A stretch of DNA of 60,097 bases from Gilvimarinus sp. 2_MG-2023 (GTDB lineage: Bacteria; Pseudomonadota; Gammaproteobacteria; Pseudomonadales; Cellvibrionaceae), in assembly GCF_030547685.1 (NCBI RefSeq), contig NZ_JAUOQM010000053.1:28959-89055 (forward strand), read 5' to 3'. Positions 46,312 to 56,022 of this stretch are shown piece after piece. Each line of letters starts with the position of its first letter. The first letter of the stretch is position 1. Under the pieces are notes generated by a model that was given only the letters and a program-made list of their open reading frames with translations, ran no database searches and was not told the origin of the DNA. A program made the translations under genes and the position numbers.

Positions 46312-48108
46312 ATGTTATTTACCATTACCCGCGGTCTAATACTGGCCGCCATTGTCTTTTGTTCAGGCGCATACGCTGCCAAGATTACTCAAAATACCAA
46401 TGCCCGGCCCCATATCAACCTCGATGGTGCCTGGCATTACATCGCCGACCCTTACGAGAACGGCTTTTATAACCACCGCTACCAAGAGCACACCCGCGAC
46501 GGTTATTTTAAAAATGCTCAGGTCGAGCAACCGGGCGACCTTATCGAGTACGACTTTGCCAATGCCGCCACCCTCAATGTGCCTGGGGACTGGAACACCC
46601 AGCAAGACGAGCTTTTTTTGTACGAGGGCACGGTTTGGTATCAACGCGATTTCACGCTTAACAAGTCTCGCAACGAGCGTTATATCTTACATTTTGGCGC
46701 CGCCAACTACGAAGCCGTGGTGTATGTGAACGGCCAGAAAGTTGGCACTCATATTGGCGGATTTACCCCTTTTGAGTTTGACGTGACCGATGTTGTAAAC
46801 GACGGCGACAACTTTGTGATTGTGAAAGTGGACAACCGCCGCGAGCGCGAGCAAATCCCTACCGTCAATACCGACTGGTGGAACTATGGCGGCCTAACCC
46901 GCTCGGTAAAATTACTGACTTTGCCCAAGCAACACATCAGTGACTACAGCATTCATTTAGCCGACGGCGACAGCAATAGCATCACCGGCTGGGTAGAGCT
47001 CAATCAGCCACTCAACAATGCTAAGGTCACCGTTGAGATTCCCGAGCTTAAGGTCAAGCAAACGCTCAAGTTTACCGGCGATGCGCGCCAAAATTTCCAA
47101 TTTAAGGCCGAGCCGATTTTATGGGGCCCATCTAACCCTAAGCTATACGATGTCCGCTTTCGCTTGCACGACCAAACGCTGAGCGACCGCATTGGGTTTC
47201 GCCAAATTGATACCAAGGGCGAAGATATATTGCTCAATGGCAAGCCGATTTTTCTCAAAGGCATCAGTATTCACGAAGAGTCCGCGCTACACCCCGGCCG
47301 CGCCTGGAGCCAGGCAGACGCCAAGCAACTATTGAGCATGGCCAAAGAACTGGGGGTTAATTTTGTCCGCCTTGCCCACTACCCTCACAACGAACACATG
47401 GTGCGTATGGCCGATGAAATGGGACTATTGGTCTGGTCAGAAATTCCGGTGTACTGGACTGTACTGTTCGAGCGCGACGATGTTTACGCCAATGCCCAAA
47501 ACCAATTAAGTGAAATGATCAGTCGCGACAAAAATCGCGCCTCGATTATTTTGTGGTCCATGGCAAATGAAACGCCCATGTCAGATGCGCGCTTAACCTT
47601 TATCAGCAAGTTGGCCGCCAAGGCCCGCGAGCTCGACGGTACGCGCCTGATTACCGCAGCACTGGACACCTCCAGTGAAACGGACAAAGGCAAAAGTATT
47701 GATGACCCACTGTCAGCCGTGGTTGACGTTATTGGTATCAACAACTACTGCGGTTGGTATTACAAAGAGCCCGCTCAGTGTGCCAAGGTTCGGTGGTTTT
47801 CGGACAACAATAAGCCGGTGATCATGAGTGAATTTGGCGGTGGCGCCCTGGCAGGCTATCACGGTGCAGCCGAACAGCGCTGGAGCGAGGAATACCAAGC
47901 CGACCTGTACCGCTACAATTTACAGATGATCGACAACATGAGTTTTATACGCGGCATGACGCCCTGGATATTAAAAGACTTTCGCTCGCCGCGCCGCCCG
48001 CTGGCCAATATTCAGGACTTCTGGAACCGCAAAGGCTTAGTGTCGGATAAAGGCGTTAAAAAACAAGCCTGGCATATTCTCAATCAATATTACGAACAGC
48101 ACCAGTAG
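46312..48108 (+). CDS. Secreted glycoside hydrolase family 2 (beta-glucuronidase/beta-galactosidase type)
   Basis: A 598-residue exported enzyme. Signal peptide ends near GAYA|AK. The GH2 jelly-roll sugar-binding domain (about 30-210; VWYQRDFTL, NYEAVVYVNGQKVGTHIGG), the Ig-like sandwich (about 210-300) and the TIM barrel (about 300-595) are all present. SMANETP carries the acid/base Glu and IMSEFGGGA the nucleophile Glu. The NYGGLTRSV motif before the sandwich domain is typical of glucuronidase-like GH2. Linkage is unknown. A nearby PL7-like lipoprotein hints at uronic-acid glycans. Confidence 0.9.
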   Translation: MLFTITRGLILAAIVFCSGAYAAKITQNTNARPHINLDGAWHYIADPYENGFYNHRYQEHTRDGYFKNAQVEQPGDLIEYDFANAATLNVPGDWNTQQDELFLYEGTVWYQRDFTLNKSRNERYILHFGAANYEAVVYVNGQKVGTHIGGFTPFEFDVTDVVNDGDNFVIVKVDNRREREQIPTVNTDWWNYGGLTRSVKLLTLPKQHISDYSIHLADGDSNSITGWVELNQPLNNAKVTVEIPELKVKQTLKFTGDARQNFQFKAEPILWGPSNPKLYDVRFRLHDQTLSDRIGFRQIDTKGEDILLNGKPIFLKGISIHEESALHPGRAWSQADAKQLLSMAKELGVNFVRLAHYPHNEHMVRMADEMGLLVWSEIPVYWTVLFERDDVYANAQNQLSEMISRDKNRASIILWSMANETPMSDARLTFISKLAAKARELDGTRLITAALDTSSETDKGKSIDDPLSAVVDVIGINNYCGWYYKEPAQCAKVRWFSDNNKPVIMSEFGGGALAGYHGAAEQRWSEEYQADLYRYNLQMIDNMSFIRGMTPWILKDFRSPRRPLANIQDFWNRKGLVSDKGVKKQAWHILNQYYEQHQ

Positions 48109-48170
48109 CCTTTGCCCACCGGGTGCGGGGCTTTTGTTAGCCTCCACCCGGCCCCGTCGCTCAGGGTAAT

Positions 48171-49613
48171 CTATCCGCCCGAACCACTCACAAAATCCCA
48201 CACATAGACCGCGGCAAATCCGAGATAAAACAATCCGGCTAGCGCCATAGAGATTACCGCCACTATACCGGGCCGAATCGGTTTTGCCAGGCGGGTAAGA
48301 TTGACGTACAGGGCACTGAGCGCAATAAAAGGCGTATGCAAAGCGGCGATAATGCCCGATGCCGACATCACTTTTACCGGATCTTTAAAGACCAACAAAA
48401 TACCGACCGGAATCACCCCGGTAATCAGGGCAACATATAATCGTTTTAGGTTCTTGCGTTTAAATAAAGTCATACCGGTTGAACGAGAAACCCACTGCGC
48501 CAGACGTGACGCCCGGGTGGCGCTTTCGCAATCGCGTTGGTTGCGGGTCAGTATCAATGTCATATCGGCGAAGCTGCGACCCCAACCATCTTGGTTGGCC
48601 AAAACACTGCCGCCCAGAGCGATGATAATGGCGGCCAGCAGCAGGTATTTACCCACACTGCCCCACACATCGGAAAACAAACTGGCCAAATCAACGGCGA
48701 CGTCCGAGCCTTTGGGAATGTTACCGGTGGGTGCCAGCAACTCGGCCCCCAGTATCATAAACGCGGTAATCACAATAAACCCACCGATAACACCTAAGGT
48801 GGCTGCGCCCGACATCACGTTTACCCACTGTTTTGCGCGCGCTAAACGCACCGACTCTTGCTGATGGCGATCGCTCTCACTGACACGCTCAGCCTTGCTT
48901 TCATCGTCCGGGTCACGGCTTTCCAGGCCGCCGCCGAACCCGCGCGTGGCAGTCCAGTAACCGAACCAAACAATCCCCATGGAGCCGGCGAGTATTGTGC
49001 CCACCCACGGCAATATAATGTAGAGGTCGGGCTGTTTAGGCCAGGTGGGAAGCAGCCCCTTGCCCATCGCGGTTATGTCAGGGGCGACCACCACCGCCGC
49101 GACAATCACCACAGCCATCAGCAATAGCGCCATAACACGGCTAAATTTTTCGATCACCGAATACTGACCTGTGGTCACAAACACCGTGGATAAAACAATC
49201 ATCACTATGCCGTACAAGGTGCCACCACCCGGCGCCACACTCTGCACCGCACTGCCCACTACCCCCGCCAAACCGGCAATACCGACACAGGCGGCGAGCA
49301 GTTGCGGCACAAAGATAAACCAAATGGCCCACCCCCTGGGACCTTTGAGGCTGTACATCCCCTCCAGCATGGTTTCGCCGCTGGCAATTGAATAGCGCGC
49401 CATTTCCCGAATCATTACCCACATAAAATAAACAACGAGCGCCAACAACCAAAACAACTGGTACTCATACACAGCGGCTACACGAGGTGTAAATAAAATG
49501 GAGCCCGTACCGACGGCGGAAAGCATCCACAGTAACCCCGGGCCATACCAGCGCCACTTATTCCAACCATCGGGCGCCTGGGGCGAACAGTCGCGCCTAT
49601 GTAACTTTTGCAA
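48171..49613 (-). CDS. Nramp-superfamily transporter lacking the canonical metal motif
   Basis: A 480-residue inner-membrane protein with about eleven helices. GPGLLWMLSAVGTGSILFTP aligns with Nramp helix 1, but the metal-binding DPGN is replaced by GTGS, and the helix-6 MPH is replaced by a GIVWFGY-type sequence. A charged cytosolic loop (GLESRDPDDESKAERVSES) sits in the middle. The fold is Nramp-like, but the substrate is probably not Mn/Fe. It ends 62 bp from the convergent GH2 gene. Confidence 0.75.
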   Translation of the reverse strand: MQKLHRRDCSPQAPDGWNKWRWYGPGLLWMLSAVGTGSILFTPRVAAVYEYQLFWLLALVVYFMWVMIREMARYSIASGETMLEGMYSLKGPRGWAIWFIFVPQLLAACVGIAGLAGVVGSAVQSVAPGGGTLYGIVMIVLSTVFVTTGQYSVIEKFSRVMALLLMAVVIVAAVVVAPDITAMGKGLLPTWPKQPDLYIILPWVGTILAGSMGIVWFGYWTATRGFGGGLESRDPDDESKAERVSESDRHQQESVRLARAKQWVNVMSGAATLGVIGGFIVITAFMILGAELLAPTGNIPKGSDVAVDLASLFSDVWGSVGKYLLLAAIIIALGGSVLANQDGWGRSFADMTLILTRNQRDCESATRASRLAQWVSRSTGMTLFKRKNLKRLYVALITGVIPVGILLVFKDPVKVMSASGIIAALHTPFIALSALYVNLTRLAKPIRPGIVAVISMALAGLFYLGFAAVYVWDFVSGSGG

Positions 49614-49844
49614 AACAACCCCCTCACTTTGCTAATCTTGCCGAGAAACAACACTCAAACAATGAAAAACGCTAGAGGAGCAAATTTTGCACCAGCCGCA
49701 CAGTGCCGCCCACAGGCGATAAAAGTGCGATAAAACACTTTTTGCTTGGCCCCCACCCGGCATCTCTTTACAATCGACTGCCACAGTCGGCAATGCCATG
49801 CGGCGACCAGTACCTAGATAACAATCAACGCTGAGAAATTCTCT

Positions 49845-50660
49845 ATGGATCTTTACCCTAAAGTGCTTGCCGGTAAATGGGGCTGTGTCATTGCCGCCTG
49901 TTTTGCTTTAAGTCTGGCAGCATGCGCCGAACACACGACTCACCCAAACACGGTGAATACCGCGACGAAAACAGCCGAGAAGATTCCTGCGGTTATTACT
50001 GATGGCCATTTATTCACGCTTGAAGGAAAAACACCCCACCCGCTCATCGACGACCAAACGCTACGTTTTGCCGCCTTAGAAGCACAGTACCTCAGCCCCA
50101 ACGGCAACGGTTTGCGTCACGAATACAAAATCAAATCGAACCTGCGAACGGCCATGTCGAAAACCTACGAGCTGTTTAAAGCGGATATAAAAGTAGAAAT
50201 GTCCGACGGCGGCAAAACAATAGTCGCCCAGCATCACACAGGTGGTCTAGGAACCATCATGAAACTGTATGTGTCGGATACCAGCGAACAAGGCCTACTC
50301 GATGGCGTTGCCAACAATGGCGTGTTTGATGTTTACGTCCGTCTTCGCAGCACGGTCGGTATGGAAGAAAAGCACCCCTTTGGCACGATTCAATCGGGGG
50401 AAGAATTTGATCTGCGCGTGGTCAATAACTATGGCGAGGTTTGGGTCTATGCCATGGGTGAGGCTTTTGGTATTCCAGTTAAGGATGATTCAGCCGCGTA
50501 TTTTAAATTTGGCAACTATTTGCAATCGCAAAGTCCGGTAACACTTAAAAAATGTGGCGTGCGCGGCAATGCCGAATCATTTCTCGCCTGTTATGCCGAG
50601 TACGGCATTACCGAATCCGTTATCAGCATGACCAATGTCGAGTACCAGCGCAAACGATAG
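49845..50660 (+). CDS. Lipoprotein resembling polysaccharide lyase family 7 (alginate lyase-like)
   Basis: A 271-residue protein with a signal and lipobox (SLAACAEH). The beta-rich domain shows three elements in the order of the PL7 jelly-roll groove: an Arg-bearing strand (KIKSNLRT), a Q-H-containing strand (IVAQHHTGG) and AAYFKFGNYLQSQSP, close to the YFKxGxY motif. Family members cleave alginate or related polyuronates by beta-elimination. The match is motif-level and the first motif deviates from R(S/T)ELR, so substrate specificity is uncertain. Confidence 0.6.
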   Translation: MDLYPKVLAGKWGCVIAACFALSLAACAEHTTHPNTVNTATKTAEKIPAVITDGHLFTLEGKTPHPLIDDQTLRFAALEAQYLSPNGNGLRHEYKIKSNLRTAMSKTYELFKADIKVEMSDGGKTIVAQHHTGGLGTIMKLYVSDTSEQGLLDGVANNGVFDVYVRLRSTVGMEEKHPFGTIQSGEEFDLRVVNNYGEVWVYAMGEAFGIPVKDDSAAYFKFGNYLQSQSPVTLKKCGVRGNAESFLACYAEYGITESVISMTNVEYQRKR

Positions 50661-50724
50661 CACTTTACGACGGCCCGCGATCAGGCGAGCCGTCACGCCC
50701 GTTGCGCACCCGGCGCTGGAGTCA

Positions 50725-51354
50725 CTAGTTTGTACCCTCTAACACCACACCTTGTTTAACGCCATAGTCTGTCATGGCATCCAGGCTCTGACCTTTTTCG
50801 CGATGCGCCTTAACAATGGCTCGCGCCTTTTCATCGGCCTGCTGTTCCAGCACTTTGCAATCAGAGGCCGGAGGCAAATTGAGAATTGCCAGCTCTATTT
50901 TATTGGCCGCCTGTAATGCCACTACATAATGCAATAACAAATACTCCTGCAGCGCGGCCACATAATCGTTAAAGGTTGATTGTATCTCGGGCTCGCTGGC
51001 GCTTAGCTCCGGCAGCAGAACCGTTGCATTGAGCGTTACACTCACGCCCGTAACCTTGCAACTGCTTTCTTGCTGTTGCGTAGTACTCTGCCAGCGGATT
51101 AACCAGCGATTTTCACCGTGGCGCTTTACCCCTGCCTTTACGACCGGCGTTGCCGCATCCAAACTCTGCTTAAGCGACTGCCCGGTAAGCGCCGGATCTT
51201 CGATTTCGTAATAGATGTAATCAATACTCTCTTCGACGTTATCTTCCCGCTCAACACTAAAGTCCAAAGCCTGGGCCAGACAAGAAAACCCCACCGTTAG
51301 CATCATTAACAAGTGAGGCGCACAGGTTTTTTTTGCACTACAAAAAATTGACAT
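50725..51354 (-). CDS. DUF922-like secreted protein without HExxH
   Basis: About 209 residues from the ATG at 51354, preceded by GGGAG; the frame extends to 51393. The signal peptide ends near AQA|LDF. The pattern [18 protein letters not shown] ... RWLIRWQ ... [21 protein letters not shown] matches DUF922, a predicted zinc-peptidase family. Where the HExxH helix is expected, LLLHYVVAL is found, so the metal site appears lost. Monocistronic. Confidence 0.6.
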   Translation of the reverse strand: MSIFCSAKKTCAPHLLMMLTVGFSCLAQALDFSVEREDNVEESIDYIYYEIEDPALTGQSLKQSLDAATPVVKAGVKRHGENRWLIRWQSTTQQQESSCKVTGVSVTLNATVLLPELSASEPEIQSTFNDYVAALQEYLLLHYVVALQAANKIELAILNLPPASDCKVLEQQADEKARAIVKAHREKGQSLDAMTDYGVKQGVVLEGTN

Positions 51355-51496
51355 TTTTACTCCCAAAAAGTGTTCTGCCGCACTGCGCGTCAAGGGATTA
51401 GCGTGGCGCAGAATTCTTTTTTACCAACCGTCACTATGTAACAAACTTGTCATTTCTCCCACTTATGTTTGCCTCCTAACCGGAGGGGAAAACACC

Positions 51497-53827
51497 GTGA
51501 AAATATCAACACGCCTCATGCTGGGCGCCGTCTCACTGACCGTTGTCGCCATTATTGGTTCAGCGGGTACGACAGCCTACCTCGCACTTAATAATTCATC
51601 CAGCTCTATCGAGCAAACCCTGACCAAGCAATTTCAGGCACTGACCAACAGCCGGGAAGACGCCATTGACAACCGCCTCTCCAGCTATAAAGATTTGCTC
51701 GCCTCACTGGCGCAGGGGCGTATGGTACAAGAGGCGGTTTACAGCCTGGTTCGCCCATTTGATTCCTACCGTTACGAGGTGGGCATCATCGACAAGGTGG
51801 CACTGAATGACGAGCTGAGCCAGTGGTACCGCACCGAGTATATCGCCGACTATCAAAATAAAAGCCGCAGCGAAGCTCCGCCTGTGGATCAGTGGCTGGC
51901 GCAAATGGCCTATGAAGCGAAACTCTTGCAACACAAATACTTTCAGACCAACCCCGGCTGGCCCGACGCTCTGGCCGATATGACCAACCGCTCCGACGCC
52001 ACCATCTACGGCCAACAACACCGCAAGTTTCAATCGAGCTTTCACGATATTATCGAGCGTTTCGGCTTTAGCGATTTAATGCTGGTGGATCACGCCCGCA
52101 AGCGTGTCATCTACTCCACCCGCAAAGGCGCCCATCTGGGTACCTCGCTGCTTAAGGGGCCTTTTGCCCAGGGCCAACTTGCCGAAGCTGCGCGACAGCT
52201 GGGCGAAAAGCCGAGCGAGTTTGCGCTCTCGGGGTTTGAACACTCGGCCTACCTCTACGACGAGTTAACCGTTTACCTGGGCATTGGTGTTTACCATGAT
52301 GCCCACAGCCCCGAGCGCCCGGTGGGCTACCTGGTGGCCGCCATCCCCGCCTCGGTTTTTTCCGACCTACTCACCAGCCAGGGCCACTGGCAAGACTTAG
52401 GGCTAGGACAAACCGGCGACGTGTATCTAGTGGGCCCTGAAGGCAGCTTGGTGACAGAGCTGCGAGAATTGCGCGAGGCCCCCCAACAGCTGCTGCAGCA
52501 ACTGGAACAAACCGGTCGCGCGGGCGATGCCCACACCATTGCTAAGTTCGGGACGGCGGCGGGGCGTTTTATGCCCGACACGCCAGCCGTAAACCTGGCA
52601 CTGGGTCAGTCTAGCGGCACGCAGTTGAGCCCCGACTACCTCGGCCGCGAGCGCTTCACCAGCTGGCAGCCGGTCGATTTAGGCGGGCAGAGTTACGCGC
52701 TGATTGTGCAGCAGGCACCGGAAGAAGTATTTTCCAGCCTGCGCCAATTGCGACAAAAAATTATTACCAATGTTATCGGCACTGCTCTGCTACTGATTGT
52801 TTTGGCGGCCATAGGCGCGTTCTTTTACGCTCGCTACCTGGCCCAGCCCATGGCGCGCCTGGCGGCCAATATCGACGAGGCGGCGCGGCGCAAAAGTCTG
52901 GCGGTCGACTTTGAAACCGGGCGCAGCGATGAAGTCGGCGATATCAGCCGTGGCCTGGAACAGTTATTCCAGACCCTGCGCGATACCCTTAGTCGGGTAA
53001 ACGACGCCACCGCCAATACCGCCGACAGTGCGGCGGAAAACGCCCAGCTCAGCGCCGATTGCCAGCGCGACGCGCAAACCCAAAGGCGCGAAATGGGCCA
53101 TGCCGACGCTATGCTAAGTCAGGTCGACGACGCCCTGCAAAGCATCCGCAACGAACTGGACACACTCGCCGGCCAGACCCGCGAGGCCAGCCAAGCCGCA
53201 CGCACGGGCCGCCACCAAATGGAAGATGTAGCCCAACAGGTCACCAATCTGCAAACCGAAATCGCCCACTCGGGCCAATCCATGCAGGAACTTACGGTCG
53301 CCGCCGATGATATTGTCGCAGTTGTAGACACCATTCAGGGGGTGGCCGAACAAACCAACCTACTGGCCTTAAACGCGGCCATTGAGGCGGCCCGCGCCGG
53401 TGAGCACGGCCGTGGCTTTGCCGTTGTCGCCGATGAAGTGCGCCGCCTGTCCGCCAGCACTCACGAGGCCACCGGGGAGATTCAGCAACTGATCGATCGA
53501 TTGCGGCAAACAGTGCACTCCACCGCCAGCGGGCTGGAGACCGAACAGACCAGCGCCAGCCAATGTGTCGAGTACACAGGCGCCGCACAGGGGGCATTAA
53601 GCAGCATTCAGCAGACCGTAGAAGCGGTGGAGAAAATTATCGGCGCCCTGGCGCAATCGTCAGAGCAGGAGTGTGAACGCACCCGGGCCATGCGCGACTT
53701 ATTGGGCAATGTGTTGCGCACGGTAGAACACACGGACTTGAGCATTGGCCGCATGGCGGACAGCGCCACGCGCCAGCAAGAGGTTGCCCAAACCACTCTG
53801 GCCACAACGCGACAAATTTCACTGTAA
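51497..53827 (+). CDS. Methyl-accepting chemotaxis protein
   Basis: A 776-residue transmembrane chemoreceptor. Helix 1 (about 8-30), a large periplasmic sensor of about 390 residues (probably a dCache-type double domain), helix 2 (about 420-442), HAMP, then a long cytoplasmic coiled coil. The signalling hairpin ([34 protein letters not shown]) is complete. No CheR-tethering C-terminal pentapeptide is seen. The ligand cannot be inferred. An AACCGGAGGGG site precedes the GTG/ATG start region. Confidence 0.94.
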   Translation: MKISTRLMLGAVSLTVVAIIGSAGTTAYLALNNSSSSIEQTLTKQFQALTNSREDAIDNRLSSYKDLLASLAQGRMVQEAVYSLVRPFDSYRYEVGIIDKVALNDELSQWYRTEYIADYQNKSRSEAPPVDQWLAQMAYEAKLLQHKYFQTNPGWPDALADMTNRSDATIYGQQHRKFQSSFHDIIERFGFSDLMLVDHARKRVIYSTRKGAHLGTSLLKGPFAQGQLAEAARQLGEKPSEFALSGFEHSAYLYDELTVYLGIGVYHDAHSPERPVGYLVAAIPASVFSDLLTSQGHWQDLGLGQTGDVYLVGPEGSLVTELRELREAPQQLLQQLEQTGRAGDAHTIAKFGTAAGRFMPDTPAVNLALGQSSGTQLSPDYLGRERFTSWQPVDLGGQSYALIVQQAPEEVFSSLRQLRQKIITNVIGTALLLIVLAAIGAFFYARYLAQPMARLAANIDEAARRKSLAVDFETGRSDEVGDISRGLEQLFQTLRDTLSRVNDATANTADSAAENAQLSADCQRDAQTQRREMGHADAMLSQVDDALQSIRNELDTLAGQTREASQAARTGRHQMEDVAQQVTNLQTEIAHSGQSMQELTVAADDIVAVVDTIQGVAEQTNLLALNAAIEAARAGEHGRGFAVVADEVRRLSASTHEATGEIQQLIDRLRQTVHSTASGLETEQTSASQCVEYTGAAQGALSSIQQTVEAVEKIIGALAQSSEQECERTRAMRDLLGNVLRTVEHTDLSIGRMADSATRQQEVAQTTLATTRQISL

Positions 53828-53854
53828 AAAACGCGGGCCGTGTAAAATAGGCTC

Positions 53855-54583
53855 ATGACCTATACATTCGAAGCCATAGGCGTTGTTCGCTCCTGCTATA
53901 CCGAGAAGTTTGGCATCCCTCGGCAAAGCGGGCTGGCGCCGGCGGCGCGCGCCACCATAGAGCTCTACCCGCCCTACAGCGACCCGGACGCCTTTACCGG
54001 CCTGGAGCAGAGCTCGCACCTTTGGGTTGAGTTTATTTTTCACAAGTTCCAACCCGCCCCCTTTCGCCCCCGCGTGCGACCACCGCGTCTGGGCGGCAAT
54101 CGCACTTTAGGAGTGTTTGCCACTCGCTCGCCCAACCGCCCCAACCGGCTCGGGCTTTCGGTTGTGAAGCTCGACCGTATCGAAACCGCGAACGGCGCGG
54201 TGCGTTTGCACATCAGTGCCCACGACCTACTCGAGGGCACACCGGTGCTCGACATTAAGCCCTATATTCCCTACGCCGATGCCGTCCCCCAGGCCACCAA
54301 TACCCTGGCCCCCGAGCCCCCGGCCAAACTGGCGGTGTACTTTAGCCCTCAGGCCGAACAAGACTGCCGAGCCCACAGCGAGCGGCTGGGGCAAAACCTT
54401 ACCGAACTTATCAGCCAGTTGCTGGCGCAAGACCCGCGCCCGCAATACCAGAGCCCGGACCCGGCGCGCCGCTATGCCATGGCTCTGCTGGATGTGGATG
54501 TGGCCTGGCACTACAGGCTGGTAGAAGATGGAGCACCGGAGGTTATGGTGATTAACGTTGGACAGCGTGCCCCTGACGTCTGA
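53855..54583 (+). CDS. trmO: tRNA (N6-threonylcarbamoyladenosine37-N6)-methyltransferase TrmO
   Basis: A 242-residue TsaA/YaeB-family SAM-dependent enzyme that makes m6t6A37 in tRNA-Thr. The first domain shows GVVRSCYTEKFGIPRQSGL and the SAM-binding FATRSPNRPNRLGLS stretch, followed by HDLLEGTPVLDIKPYIPYAD. The C-terminal tRNA-recognition domain runs from about residue 150. It lies 27 bp after the MCP gene. Confidence 0.95.
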   Translation: MTYTFEAIGVVRSCYTEKFGIPRQSGLAPAARATIELYPPYSDPDAFTGLEQSSHLWVEFIFHKFQPAPFRPRVRPPRLGGNRTLGVFATRSPNRPNRLGLSVVKLDRIETANGAVRLHISAHDLLEGTPVLDIKPYIPYADAVPQATNTLAPEPPAKLAVYFSPQAEQDCRAHSERLGQNLTELISQLLAQDPRPQYQSPDPARRYAMALLDVDVAWHYRLVEDGAPEVMVINVGQRAPDV

Positions 54584-54707
54584 CGCGTTACGTCCCCCGC
54601 TCAGCACAAACCATCCCCCTCACCCCCCAATTATGCTATTATCGCCCCCTTTCTTTTCGGGCCTTTGGCCCACCCTTCCATCCGCCGTTACTGAGGTCTG
54701 ATCGACA

Positions 54708-55937
54708 ATGGGCAAAAAGTCACTGGATAAGAGCAAGATTAAATTCCTGCTGCTCGAGGGCGTCCACCAGAGCGCTATCGAAGCTCTACACGCCGCCGGT
54801 TACGAGAATATCGAATACCTAAAAACCGCACTGTCCGAAGAGGAGCTGATCGAAAAGATCAAAGACGCTCACTTCGTCGGCCTGCGCTCGCGCACCCAAT
54901 TAACACGTAAAGTGTTTGAAAATGCCCACAAATTGATTGCCGCTGGCTGCTTTTGCATTGGCACCAACCAAGTGGATTTACAGGCAGCGCAGGAGCACGG
55001 CGTAGCGGTGTTTAACGCTCCCTACTCCAACACTCGCTCTGTGGCCGAACTGGTGATTGCCGAGGCTATATTAATGCTGCGCGGCATCCCCGAGAAGAAC
55101 ATCGTCTGCCATCGCGGCGGCTGGTTAAAATCGGCTGCGGGCTCCTACGAAGTGCGCGGCAAAACGCTGGGTATTATCGGTTACGGCTCTATCGGCAGCC
55201 AAACCAGTGTGCTGGCCGAGTCACTGGGTATGAAGGTGAAGTTTTACGACGTGATCGCCAAGCTGCCGCTGGGTAACGCCTCACAGGTGCGCTCGCTGGA
55301 CGACTTGCTGCAAAGCGCCGACATTATCAGCCTGCACGTACCGGAAACCGGCTCCACCAAAAATATGATTGGCGAGCGCGAGCTGGGCCTAATGAAAAAA
55401 GGGGCCTACCTGATCAACGCCTCACGCGGTACCGTGGTCGACATCGACGCCTTGGCCGCTGCGGTTAAAAACAAACATATTGCCGGCGCGGCCATCGATG
55501 TATTCCCGGTCGAGCCCAAAGGCAACAGCGATGAGTTTGTCAGCCCACTGCGCGGTCTGGACAACGTTATTCTCACCCCGCACATCGGTGGCTCCACTCA
55601 AGAAGCGCAGGAAAACATCGGCGTAGAAGTGGCAGAAAAACTGATACGTTACTCGGACAACGGCACCACCATCACCTCGGTTAACTTCCCCGAGGTGGCC
55701 CTGCCCGAGCACCCGGATGCACATCGTTTACTGCATGTACACGCCAACGTGCCCGGTGTTCTGTCGGCCATTAACAAAGTGTTTTCCGATAACGACATCA
55801 ACATTTCGTCGCAGTATCTGCAAACCAACGACAAGGTCGGTTATGTAGTACTGGATGTGCACTCGCCTTACAGCGAAACCGCACTGGAACAACTGCGCAA
55901 TATCGAAGGCACCATTCGCTGTCGCGTGCTTTTTTAA
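54708..55937 (+). CDS. serA: D-3-phosphoglycerate dehydrogenase
   Basis: A 409-residue enzyme, the first step of serine biosynthesis. NAD-binding GIIGYGSIGSQTSVLAE is followed by catalytic NASRGT (Arg), DVFPVEP (Glu) and LTPHIGGST (His). A C-terminal ACT domain of about 75 residues (ANVPGVLSAINKVFSDNDINI) predicts serine feedback inhibition, and the length equals the E. coli type. Monocistronic with its own terminator. Confidence 0.97.
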   Translation: MGKKSLDKSKIKFLLLEGVHQSAIEALHAAGYENIEYLKTALSEEELIEKIKDAHFVGLRSRTQLTRKVFENAHKLIAAGCFCIGTNQVDLQAAQEHGVAVFNAPYSNTRSVAELVIAEAILMLRGIPEKNIVCHRGGWLKSAAGSYEVRGKTLGIIGYGSIGSQTSVLAESLGMKVKFYDVIAKLPLGNASQVRSLDDLLQSADIISLHVPETGSTKNMIGERELGLMKKGAYLINASRGTVVDIDALAAAVKNKHIAGAAIDVFPVEPKGNSDEFVSPLRGLDNVILTPHIGGSTQEAQENIGVEVAEKLIRYSDNGTTITSVNFPEVALPEHPDAHRLLHVHANVPGVLSAINKVFSDNDINISSQYLQTNDKVGYVVLDVHSPYSETALEQLRNIEGTIRCRVLF

Positions 55938-55960
55938 GCCACACCCGCAGCAATAAATAA

Positions 55961-55994
55961 AAAAGCCACAGCGTGCAAACACTGTGGCTTTTTT
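55961..55994 (+). terminator. Terminator between serA and the TonB-fusion gene
   Basis: AGCCACAG (55964-55971) pairs with CTGTGGCT (55982-55989), preceded by A-rich and followed by T6 sequence, so it can act in both directions between convergent genes. Confidence 0.88.
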
Positions 55995-56022
55995 ATTTCC
56001 GCGCACACCCGCTACAAAAACA

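Noticed and set aside
48109-48170. Hairpin CCGGGTG/CACCCGG between GH2 and Nramp-like genes
   Set aside because: Only 7 bp of stem with a 19-nt loop and no T-run, so it is too weak to call a terminator.
53114-53597. Several minus-strand frames inside the MCP signalling domain
   Set aside because: GC-rich shadow frames of a clear coding region, with no ribosome sites or family features.
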